64,000 nt of DNA, from positions 1 to 64,000 of the forward strand of contig VFJS01000031.1 in the NCBI GenBank assembly GCA_009885955.1, in the 5' to 3' direction. Position 1 is the stretch's first letter. Every line of letters starts with the position of its first letter. The position numbers and the translations under genes are program-made. This document shows positions 8,085 through 15,925 of this stretch, one piece after another. The notes under the pieces were generated by a model, which made no database searches, was not told the DNA's origin, and saw only the letters and a program-made list of their open reading frames with translations. The DNA is from Spirochaetia bacterium (GTDB lineage: Bacteria > Spirochaetota > UBA4802 > UBA5550).

Positions 8085-10489
8085 TAATTTTTAACAAACC
8101 TCACAACAGAACCTTCCTCTGTCCTCACCACCTCCATGATATTGGGGAACTCCTCCTTCACATCCTCCACATGGGATACGATAAAGATCTGCCTGTACAT
8201 CTCCTGGAGCCGGAGGAAGGCCCCCAATATTTCAAGCCTCCTCTCCCCGTCCTGGCTGCCGAATATCTCATCAAAACCGAGGAAACCAGCGGGCCCGGCA
8301 CCGGACATGGAACTCACTGCCCTGCTTATGGCTATGCGGAGGCAGAGGTTCGCCAGATCGATCTCTCCCCCTGAAAATCGTTTAATGGGATAATATTCTC
8401 CCTCATCCATGATAAAAAATTCAAAATCCTCATCCAGGCGGATCTCCTGGTATCTCCCCCTGGTCAGCTCATTGAAGAGCGACCCGGCATACCCGGCTAT
8501 GGCTGGACGGACCCTGTCCAGCGCGGCCTTTTTAAATTCATCCATGAAGAGATCGAGCCTGTCGAGGTCTAAATAATCAGCCTTGATTATCATATACGCC
8601 TCACGCCTCTTATTGTCCCCGGAAAGCCTGCCGGTTAACTCCTTTAAATTCATCCGTGCACTGTTGATTTCATCTTTCTGCTTCTGATGAAGGTCTCTGA
8701 GCGAATCCCTCTCCTTCTCAATCCTGTCCCTTGCATCCTTTGCACTGTTAAACTTCTCTGCAGAGTACCCTATGCCTGCAAGTTTCTCTGTCATCCCGTC
8801 ATGGGCAGCCTTGAGCCCATCGCCTTCGGACTTCAGTTTATTCAGTTCTGTTTCAAGGATTGGAATCTCCTTAACCTTTTCTGTCAGGGCTACGAAAGAT
8901 TCATGAATTTTTGTCAGGATCACAAGTTTTTCTTTCAGATGAAAGTGCGCCTTTTCATCATATCCGGCATCTCCTAGTAGATCCAGTTCTCCGGTGCTTC
9001 TCCTGACCTCCTCCTCCTTCTTTTTCATCTCTTCCACGCGGGCCCTTAAATTCTCAGCTGCCTCTCTCATGGCTGCCGCATTTTTTTCCATCGCGGCAGC
9101 GCTCTCCCTTATATTTTTCAAATCCTTCTTTTTGTCTGATATTTCCTTCTCCTGAAGTTGTATTTTTTCCGCCATGATACAGAGCTCCTTCTCACGGTAC
9201 TCCCTAACTTCGCTCCCCAGCTTTTCCAGTGTTGAATCATAGGCGTCTTTCAGGGGCCTGAGGCATGTGGGGCACTTTGATTCCCTCCCTGCCTTTTTGA
9301 TTTTTACAATGCTCTCCTCCCTTTCGCCCAGGAGCCCCATGATGTGCCCCCGGGATGCTATAAGATTATTAAGTTCGATATTCATCGCTTCCATTGCAGC
9401 CTGGGTGTTTTCTATCCTTTTCCTCTCTTCATCCAGCCCTGACTCCAGTTGAACCCTGTCCTTTATCCTCTCCTGCACGGCTGCGGTCTCCCTCTTCATC
9501 TCTTCAATTTCAAACGTGGCCTTTTTGATCCCTTTGCGTATCTCGCCGGCCTTAATAAATATCTTCTGGGCATCATTCAGGGCCTGGTCCTCTTTTTTTG
9601 CCGCAAGGTATTCCTTCTCATCACCCCACATTGTATTCTGCCTGTCTCTCTCTTTATGAAGTTCCCGGAGCCTCTGCCCCTTCTCTGAGATATTCTTTAT
9701 GTTATTATCAAGCCTCTCCGCTCCCCTTATTATCTCTCCTTCAAGGGATTTATGCTCCCTGAAAATTCTCTCCTGCTCATCATTGGCCGCCTTAGCCTCA
9801 ACATAGGCAAGGCCTGCATTTTCCAGGTCACCTCCCGTTTTCCCGGCCTTTTTTTCAGACTCTACAATGCCTGCTTCAAGGACTTTCTTTTCCTCCTCAA
9901 GCTTACCGGACTCTTCACCGGAAAGGAGAAGCTTTTCCTGGCCGGCAAGCTCGTTCTTCAGCCTGTTCCTGTCTTCGCGCATGAGCCCCTGTACGGCATC
10001 GAGCCTGTCCATGCCGGCCATTTTCCTCACCAGTTCCCTTCTCGGGGCCCCGGTCACCGAGGAGAGGGCGCCCAGGTCCTTCTGCCCGGAAAACACCGAT
10101 TTCAGAAAGGCCTCCCTGGCCATGATGATCTTTTCAATCTCCCTGGTCACTTCACTCACCCCGGTGGCCACGGGGCTCTCATCCCCGGCGTGTAGAGACG
10201 CATACGCCGTAAGCGCCTTGCCGCGGAATTCCCGGAACACGCTGTACCTCTTCCCCCTGGCTTCAAAGACCAGCCTCACTTCAACGGGCTCAGTCAAGCC
10301 GGCGCCGGAATAGCGCATGTACTCCTTGCCTGCCGGGATTATCCCGTATAACGAAAGGAGGACGCTGTCAAATATGGTTGACTTGCCTGCCCCGTTTCTG
10401 CCGATGATCCCGGTGAGCCCGCCGGAAAACTCCACTGACTGGCTCCGGTACTGCTTGAAATTTTTCATTGAAAGCGATATAAGTTCCAT
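8084..10489 (-). CDS. sbcC: SbcC/Rad50-type ATPase of the SbcCD nuclease
   Basis: 801 residues, shorter than E. coli SbcC but within the range of bacterial and archaeal relatives. An N-terminal ABC half carries Walker A GRNGAGKST (30-38). Long coiled coils surround a zinc hook CPTC (C406, C409). The C-terminal half has the signature FSGGE (about 704-708) and Walker B GFLGFDEIFG. With SbcD it opens and trims DNA ends, hairpins and protein-blocked ends. It starts 20 bases after the sbcD stop, so the pair is an operon. Confidence 0.93.
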   Translation of the reverse strand: MELISLSMKNFKQYRSQSVEFSGGLTGIIGRNGAGKSTIFDSVLLSLYGIIPAGKEYMRYSGAGLTEPVEVRLVFEARGKRYSVFREFRGKALTAYASLHAGDESPVATGVSEVTREIEKIIMAREAFLKSVFSGQKDLGALSSVTGAPRRELVRKMAGMDRLDAVQGLMREDRNRLKNELAGQEKLLLSGEESGKLEEEKKVLEAGIVESEKKAGKTGGDLENAGLAYVEAKAANDEQERIFREHKSLEGEIIRGAERLDNNIKNISEKGQRLRELHKERDRQNTMWGDEKEYLAAKKEDQALNDAQKIFIKAGEIRKGIKKATFEIEEMKRETAAVQERIKDRVQLESGLDEERKRIENTQAAMEAMNIELNNLIASRGHIMGLLGEREESIVKIKKAGRESKCPTCLRPLKDAYDSTLEKLGSEVREYREKELCIMAEKIQLQEKEISDKKKDLKNIRESAAAMEKNAAAMREAAENLRARVEEMKKKEEEVRRSTGELDLLGDAGYDEKAHFHLKEKLVILTKIHESFVALTEKVKEIPILETELNKLKSEGDGLKAAHDGMTEKLAGIGYSAEKFNSAKDARDRIEKERDSLRDLHQKQKDEINSARMNLKELTGRLSGDNKRREAYMIIKADYLDLDRLDLFMDEFKKAALDRVRPAIAGYAGSLFNELTRGRYQEIRLDEDFEFFIMDEGEYYPIKRFSGGEIDLANLCLRIAISRAVSSMSGAGPAGFLGFDEIFGSQDGERRLEILGAFLRLQEMYRQIFIVSHVEDVKEEFPNIMEVVRTEEGSVVRFVKN

Positions 10490-10509
10490 ATCATTCCCCT
10501 TTATGCATC

Positions 10510-11646
10510 CTACTGGCCGTCCCTGTCGTACTTTTCAAAATATTTCATTGCAAGGCTGTACATCCTGTCGGACTCCGGTTTATCATCAACCGTTCTTTCG
10601 AGATAATCCCTGAACAGCTGGTCAAGGGATTCGCTCTCCATCTCCATTGATGCCATGCCGGCATCTCCCTTACGGAATATCCTTCTCACCTGAACGGTAA
10701 GGGCGCCGGAAAAAATTTCAGCAAGGCTGCTGTTCGATATCTCGATTCCCTGGCGCGGGTCGAGGTTATGAAAATAAATGCTTACGATTGCCCCTTCGGG
10801 AACCCCGCCCGGTTCGGCGCAGCCCTTAACCTCTTTTATTATATCAGAAACACTCTTTTCCCAGGAATCTTTTATATCAAACCTGAGCCATGGCCTTGCA
10901 GGGAGCCGCTCAAACTCCGCAGATACGGCGCCATTGTCATGGAACTCTGTAACGATGAACCCCTTCTCCCTCCCGGACTCCCGGTCGCTCAACCGCTCGG
11001 TGGATCCTGAATACCATACGTTCCCCTTTATTCTGACCTGCTGAAAATTATGCCAGTGGCCCAGTGCAGTGTAATTGAAACCTCCGAAAATACTATTCCT
11101 GTCTGACGGGAATACCCTTTCTCCATACTCTTCCATGATGTAATCCCTTCCGACTGAAGCATGGAGCATCAGGATGTTCGCCTTCCCTTCTGCCGGTTCG
11201 GCCCTCCGGATTTCCTCATCAAAGGCGCTGTCGTCATTCATGTGGGGTATGCCGTGGAAAACCATGTCGCCGATTTCCATGCGCCCGTATTTCTGATCAA
11301 AAAACGGATGCACATTGTCAATGGATCTGAATGCCCTGAGGATGGGGCTTGTAAAAAAGGTCCTTGGCGTGGAATGGTTCCCGGCTATGATGATAAAAGG
11401 GATCCCTTGAGAGGTTAGGCGTTTCAATTCCATAAGCCCCTGTATCATGGGGCGGTTGGCAGGCGAAGGGCGGTGGAAAAAATCGCCGGTGTGTATCACG
11501 GCATCGGGCTTTATTTCGATAGCCCTGGTAACCACCCTGGACAGGGAGTCGTAGAAGTCCTGCTCCCTCACGTTCACCCCGTCGGCGCCCACCCTGTCGA
11601 AGTCATTGTATCCGAGATGCGTGTCAGAGAGATGTAGTATCTTCAT
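10510..11646 (-). CDS. sbcD: SbcD/Mre11-type DNA exonuclease
   Basis: 378 residues from the ATG at 11646, chosen because KILHLSDTHLGY then begins the protein as in the family. A GTG three codons earlier sits too close to the AAGGAG site. The phosphodiesterase metal motifs are present in order: SDTHLG, HTGDFFH, GNHS, a His in HASVGRD and GHWHN. It is the nuclease subunit partnering the downstream sbcC. The C-terminal capping region is less conserved. Confidence 0.93.
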   Translation of the reverse strand: MKILHLSDTHLGYNDFDRVGADGVNVREQDFYDSLSRVVTRAIEIKPDAVIHTGDFFHRPSPANRPMIQGLMELKRLTSQGIPFIIIAGNHSTPRTFFTSPILRAFRSIDNVHPFFDQKYGRMEIGDMVFHGIPHMNDDSAFDEEIRRAEPAEGKANILMLHASVGRDYIMEEYGERVFPSDRNSIFGGFNYTALGHWHNFQQVRIKGNVWYSGSTERLSDRESGREKGFIVTEFHDNGAVSAEFERLPARPWLRFDIKDSWEKSVSDIIKEVKGCAEPGGVPEGAIVSIYFHNLDPRQGIEISNSSLAEIFSGALTVQVRRIFRKGDAGMASMEMESESLDQLFRDYLERTVDDKPESDRMYSLAMKYFEKYDRDGQ

Positions 11647-11671
11647 TCCTGTCACTGCTCCTTAATATCAG

Positions 11672-11724
11672 CCACAGAGGCACAGAGGGTATTTGGGTTA
11701 AGACTTTTTCTCTGTGTCTCTGCA
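11672..11724. repeat. CACAGAG inverted repeat between sbcD and HAD gene
   Basis: The phrase cacagaggcacagagg faces tctctgtgtctctg around a short centre. It has the same short-word architecture as the hsd-locus repeats, with the word CACAGAG. A single arm of similar type lies at 49939-49964. Confidence 0.55.
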
Positions 11725-11767
11725 GCAAAATTTTCTTTTTTTACTGATCTCTTTACTAATAGCTTGT

Positions 11768-12418
11768 TTAAAAAAATTCCCTGATATCCATGGGCCTGTG
11801 TGCGATAAACCCTGCCCCGTGACTCTTCAGCTCGTCGATTCCCCTGAATCCCCAGGCGGCACCCACCGGGTACATGCCTGATTGTACTGCTGTGTCCATG
11901 TCGGTCCCTGTATCGCCTAAATAGAGGACATCAAGAGGCGCCAGATTCATCCGGCCTGCAAGATACAGCGCCCCGTCCGGTGCGGGTTTGGGAGGGATCT
12001 CATCAGTCATACCCAGGATTTTGACAAAGCTCCATTTCGATAAAAGCTTCCCGGTAATCAGCCGGGTCAAATCATCTTTTTTATTTGAGAGGATGCATTT
12101 AGGTACATTGTTCATTTCCAGGAAGTCCAGGATTTCCGGCATGCCGTTATAAAGGGATGTCCTGTCAAGGCAGTGCTCCCTGTAATATGCCGTCATTTTT
12201 CCGGTAATCCTGTCGATTAATTCATCACTCTTCAACTCCCCGGGAATTGACCGTGCGGCAAGGACCCTCAGGCCGTCGCCCACGTAGACCATGTAGGTTT
12301 CATAGCTGTGGCCCGGAAATCCCTCATCCGCAAGGGCATGGTTCATGGCATTGCTGATATCTTCAATGGTGTTTATCAGCGTGCCGTCAAGGTCAAAAAT
12401 GATACCTCTGAATTTCAT
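11768..12418 (-). CDS. HAD-superfamily hydrolase, phosphoglycolate phosphatase-like
   Basis: 216 residues from the ATG at 12418, which has GAGG upstream and puts the nucleophile motif DLDGTL near the N-terminus. Upstream ATGs add only MVIMRLYA. HAD motifs are visible: FDLDGTLINT (I), CILSNK (II), a Lys in the KPAPDG segment (III) and LGDTGTDMDTA (IV). The cap is helical, as in the Gph/PGP type. The substrate cannot be told from sequence; dephosphorylation of phosphoglycolate or a similar small phosphate is the family expectation. Confidence 0.85.
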   Translation of the reverse strand: MKFRGIIFDLDGTLINTIEDISNAMNHALADEGFPGHSYETYMVYVGDGLRVLAARSIPGELKSDELIDRITGKMTAYYREHCLDRTSLYNGMPEILDFLEMNNVPKCILSNKKDDLTRLITGKLLSKWSFVKILGMTDEIPPKPAPDGALYLAGRMNLAPLDVLYLGDTGTDMDTAVQSGMYPVGAAWGFRGIDELKSHGAGFIAHRPMDIREFF

Positions 12419-12611
12419 CGCATACAACCTCATGATCACCATGGAATATCCTGGTTTTCCCCTGGCTCTGTTTCCTGATTATAATTCAACTATTTCTAGA
12501 GCTGCCTGCCGTGTTCAAGTTTTTTTTAGGTTCAGAAAAATTAATTGTATAAAAATTTGATTACAATTTCTTGCTCAGGAAATTACTTTTAATATCCCAT
12601 GATAATTATTA

Positions 12612-12640
12612 TTGACATAAGATGAAAGCAGCCATACACT
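12612..12640 (+). promoter_or_regulatory. sigma70-type promoter for the TPR protein gene
   Basis: TTGACA at 12612-12617 and TACACT at 12635-12640 are separated by 17 bases. Transcription would begin about 30 bases before the ATG at 12678, which has an AAGGA ribosome site. Confidence 0.55.
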
Positions 12641-12677
12641 AATTCCAATATAAGATAAAAATTCAAGGATAACAACC

Positions 12678-13592
12678 ATGCTGAAATTGATAACTATAGT
12701 CGCCCTTATTACCATGCTTCCTCTTGCCATTCATTCACAGGTGTCCCCCCGGGACCGTTATCTGGACCCGTCATTTAAAAAAGAGGTCAATGATATTCCT
12801 GAAAGCAGGAAAAGCGACGCCCAAAAAGCCTTCAGGCTCATGGAGGAAGGAATCAGACTTTACAAGTTGAAAAAAGATCGCGATGCCATTGATACATATG
12901 AGCAGGCCCTGGAGATCTTCGCGGCTCCTGAGATCTACTACCACTACGGCAACAGCCTTTCCAACATCGACGAGCTTATCTATTCCGTGAAAGCCTATGA
13001 ATATGCCATTGAACACAATTACACTTCGCCGGAGCTGGCGTGGTACAACATGGCCTGTTCCCTGAGCAGATTGGGCAGGGTTGATAAAACATATAGTGCC
13101 CTCAAAAACGCAATCCTGGCAGGCTACTCTTCAATTGATTACATGAAATCGGACAGCGATCTGGCATACATTCGAACCGATTCAAAGTGGAACGAAAAGT
13201 TCATGGAGCTGAAAAGTCTTTTCGATAGGGGCAAAACGCAGCTCCCTTCGGGAAAAAAATACAGGCACGGCATGGCAAGCACAATTGATATCTATTCCTT
13301 CTGCCCTGACGGAAAAGCGATGGTTGAATACAGTGTATCAAAAATAAAAAATCGTAAAAAATTCGGCACCTGGAAATTTAGAAACTTCAAAGTTATGATA
13401 TCCTGGAACAGGGAAAGCGGTGGAAAAGGGATCGGCCAACCTGAATTAGGCTGCGGGGCTGTATGCAGTTATAAAAACTATGAGCCCTTTGAACGTAAAA
13501 TTTTGGAGAAAGAAATAATCAACTGGCAGGAAGTGGAAGAACAGGACGGGAACCAGTGGCAGGTTCTGCCGCTGACCGGCACCTGTGAATGA
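12678..13592 (+). CDS. exported TPR-repeat protein
   Basis: 304 residues. A signal peptide (MLKLITIVALITMLPLAIHS) is followed by about three tetratricopeptide repeats (residues 50-170, for example AFRLMEEGIRLYKLKKDRDAIDTYEQAL and IYYHYGNSLSNIDELIYSVKAYEYAI). The C-terminal 130 residues are of unknown fold and rich in Trp/Lys. The role is probably scaffolding of proteins in the periplasm, but no partner is evident. It stands alone between convergent and divergent neighbours. Confidence 0.75.
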   Translation: MLKLITIVALITMLPLAIHSQVSPRDRYLDPSFKKEVNDIPESRKSDAQKAFRLMEEGIRLYKLKKDRDAIDTYEQALEIFAAPEIYYHYGNSLSNIDELIYSVKAYEYAIEHNYTSPELAWYNMACSLSRLGRVDKTYSALKNAILAGYSSIDYMKSDSDLAYIRTDSKWNEKFMELKSLFDRGKTQLPSGKKYRHGMASTIDIYSFCPDGKAMVEYSVSKIKNRKKFGTWKFRNFKVMISWNRESGGKGIGQPELGCGAVCSYKNYEPFERKILEKEIINWQEVEEQDGNQWQVLPLTGTCE

Positions 13593-13700
13593 ATGCCCGC
13601 TCATTATTGAGCAAAAACAATCGGCTAGCACGGCCGTTTTTCACCGGGCTGCAGAAAATGGAACTGAATTTTTATATCTATTGAACATGGAAGGGCCTGC

Positions 13701-14402
13701 TTGAAAAATAAATCAGATCTTGACATTAAGGATATTGAGCGCCGCTTCGGGCTTGTAGAAAAAAATTACCGGATAGGAAGCCTCAATCTAAAGGCAGCCC
13801 AGATAGACAGGGTGGATGAGATAGTTTGCGAACTATACCCTGACGCAGTTGCCCTGCACGGCGATGCCCCTGTATGGATGATCACATGGCCTGCCGCATT
13901 CGGCCTTGCCGAATACCTGCTGCATAACAAAAAGCTCTCCGGAGCCGCGGTCCTGGAACTTGGATGCGGCACTGCATTCCCCGGTATAGCCCTTGAGAAA
14001 ACAGGAGCCCATGTTATCAGCACCGATTATGACAGCAATGCCCTGGCACTTGCAGCTTATAACGCAGAACGTAACAGGTGCTCTTCAATACAATTCAGCC
14101 GCCTGGACTGGTATAAACCTGAAATGGAAGGGAGCTTTGACCTTGTAATAGGATCGGACGTTGTTTACTTTGAAAAAAATTTCCTTCCCCTTATTTCCGT
14201 GATGAAACGCTACACAGCCCCTGGAGGGGAGATAATTATCTCGGACCAGGGAAGGCCGCAGATGAAGGTATTTCTAAAAAAGTGCGAAGAAGCGGGATTC
14301 AGCTATTCAGAAAAAAGACAGAATGTCTATCTACCCGATGAGACGATGATCATAAGAATCATCACGATAATGCCCTCACCCCCGGCCCCTCTCCCGAAAT
14401 AG
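13701..14402 (+). CDS. class I SAM-dependent methyltransferase, METTL21/Methyltransf_16-like
   Basis: 233 residues from a TTG start at 13701; no ATG fits and the ribosome site is weak. The S-adenosylmethionine motif I is VLELGCGTAFPG (about 84-95), motif II has an acidic STDYDS, and FDLVIGSDVVYF corresponds to the post-II region. The pattern is that of the Methyltransf_16 (lysine or nicotinamide N-methyltransferase-like) group; the substrate is unknown. The last ten residues (MPSPPAPLPK) and the stop codon come from a palindromic repeat that begins at 14370, so the original C-terminus has been replaced or trimmed. Confidence 0.8.
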   Translation: MKNKSDLDIKDIERRFGLVEKNYRIGSLNLKAAQIDRVDEIVCELYPDAVALHGDAPVWMITWPAAFGLAEYLLHNKKLSGAAVLELGCGTAFPGIALEKTGAHVISTDYDSNALALAAYNAERNRCSSIQFSRLDWYKPEMEGSFDLVIGSDVVYFEKNFLPLISVMKRYTAPGGEIIISDQGRPQMKVFLKKCEEAGFSYSEKRQNVYLPDETMIIRIITIMPSPPAPLPK

Positions 14403-14670
14403 GGAGAGGGGTGTTAGTAAAATTTTTAATTCCTTATAAAAATATAATTGTATTACCACTTGAGACCACTTCAAACCTTGTTACTCAAAATAATCAAATA
14501 TGGCTGAAAATGAGATTTTTAGGTATTGTTGTTGATAATTATCTTTATTTTATAATAGTGAGGATAGCATAAAATTTATACAGGCATTATTATTGGATAA
14601 TTAAGTAGTAGACATATATAAAAACCCTCGCCCTACTGGGAGAGGGTGCGCGTAGCGCGGGTGAGGGCAT
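14370..14670. repeat. 301-bp composite palindromic element
   Basis: It begins with ATGCCCTCACCC and ends with the inverse GGGTGAGGGCAT. Each end carries its own internal hairpin (ctctcccgaaatagggagagg and ccctactgggagaggg). The 210-base centre (14413-14624) is AT-rich and codes for nothing recognisable. The layout resembles a miniature inverted-repeat element or two REP-type palindromes in opposite orientation. It covers nearly the whole gap 14403-14724 and ends the upstream methyltransferase gene. A related single unit lies at 60064-60121. Confidence 0.65.
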
Positions 14671-14724
14671 TAGATTTAGAAGTATAAAAATATACCACGG
14701 ACGGCGTCTTTCACACCTTTCGGT

Positions 14725-15822
14725 TCAATCGTAACTGTTGACTATGGTCAGATACCCGCCGAAAAGAAATCCCGTATGGCCCTCATCATCCTTCACATGA
14801 TACCAGTAGTCCTCCATCTCTCCGGACTTATCGGTTATAATATAACGCCGCGGCTCCTTTTTCAGGACCACGGCTATGCTATCCTTCCTGATAAGTTTTT
14901 TGATGTTCGACCTCTCCGTAGGTTCCGACCTCAGATTGATGTCCTCCTTTGCAATGGCGTACTGTTTTTCGGCATTCATCTTCTTTAATATGCCCTTTAT
15001 ATTTTCAACCAGCGGGTTATCCTGATTCCCGGCCTTGAACCTGATGAGTACCGGCATCCCGTATTTTATTCCGAACTGCCCCAGGGCCTCCAGTGCCTCT
15101 TTTGCAACCAGTGAATTGCCGTGAGAAAGCTGTTTCTCTATGACATCCAGGGAATCGGGATTTTTCAGGGAACCGGCAGCCCTGAGCGAAGAAATCACCA
15201 GGGATGCTTCGCTGCCTGTACTGTAGCTTTTTATGAGTGCCCAGTTGTTCATGATTCCGAAACGTCCGATTGCCTCTATGGCAGCCTCCCGCGCACCCCC
15301 CTTCTCCCAGTTAATGTTTAGCGATTCTGTGAAAATAGTCATATGCTCCTTTCCCCCATATCTGGCTATTCCTATGAGGGCCCAGTATTTCATGTTCATA
15401 CCGGATTTTTCATTATAACCTTCAAGGAAAAACGGAAGACTGCTCCTGTCGCCTGTCTTTGCCAGGGACTCAATCGCCTTCTCCCTTACATATTTGTCAT
15501 CGATTTTAAAAGCCTGCTCCAGAGCCGTCCTGGACGTTACTGATATACCCCCCTTTATCTCGCCAAGGGCATAGGCGGCGCTGCTCCGCACCTTGCTCGA
15601 TTCGCTGTTTTTGAGTAAATCTGCCAGCTTCTTTTCAGACTTTCCAGTCCCCATGGAAGCAATCTTCTGGAGAAGAAGGATAAGTTCAGGATCGGTTCTG
15701 GCATCATCGAGCCCCTTGAGCAAAACATCTTCGCTCTCAGCTCCATAGAGGGGATGGAGAGAAGCCATACATATTATCAGCAAAGCTTTTGAAAAAATAA
15801 TTTTTATCAACTTACTATTCAT
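14725..15822 (-). CDS. exported HEAT-repeat protein with C-terminal SH3 domain
   Basis: 365 residues from the ATG at 15822, which follows GGAG with a 6-base gap; in-frame ATGs up to 15876 lack a site. A signal peptide (MNSKLIKIIFSKALLIICMA) is followed by about seven HEAT/PBS-lyase-type helical repeats (residues 30-270, for example SSAAYALGEIKGG, VREKAIESLAKTGD, AKEALEALGQFG). A bacterial SH3 domain covers about 295-360 (INLRSEPTERSNIKKLIRK, WYHVKDDEGHTGFLFGGYL). It is probably a periplasmic or surface binding protein. It is divergent from the membrane sulfatase, with only about 100 bases between starts. Confidence 0.8.
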   Translation of the reverse strand: MNSKLIKIIFSKALLIICMASLHPLYGAESEDVLLKGLDDARTDPELILLLQKIASMGTGKSEKKLADLLKNSESSKVRSSAAYALGEIKGGISVTSRTALEQAFKIDDKYVREKAIESLAKTGDRSSLPFFLEGYNEKSGMNMKYWALIGIARYGGKEHMTIFTESLNINWEKGGAREAAIEAIGRFGIMNNWALIKSYSTGSEASLVISSLRAAGSLKNPDSLDVIEKQLSHGNSLVAKEALEALGQFGIKYGMPVLIRFKAGNQDNPLVENIKGILKKMNAEKQYAIAKEDINLRSEPTERSNIKKLIRKDSIAVVLKKEPRRYIITDKSGEMEDYWYHVKDDEGHTGFLFGGYLTIVNSYD

Positions 15823-15925
15823 GTTCATCTCCATGGTATGCTGATTCATATCGTACCATCTGTCCAGCTCAAGCAATCCCGGCCGTATGCCTGAATAGAA
15901 CAGTCATCGCAGGGAAACAAATTTT

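Noticed and set aside
9752-10313. Plus-strand frames of 147-148 residues inside sbcC
   Set aside because: They lie fully within the well-supported sbcC coding sequence on the other strand and have no family resemblance.
14370-14670. Insertion sequence
   Set aside because: There is no transposase gene, and the element is only about 300 bases; at most it is non-autonomous.
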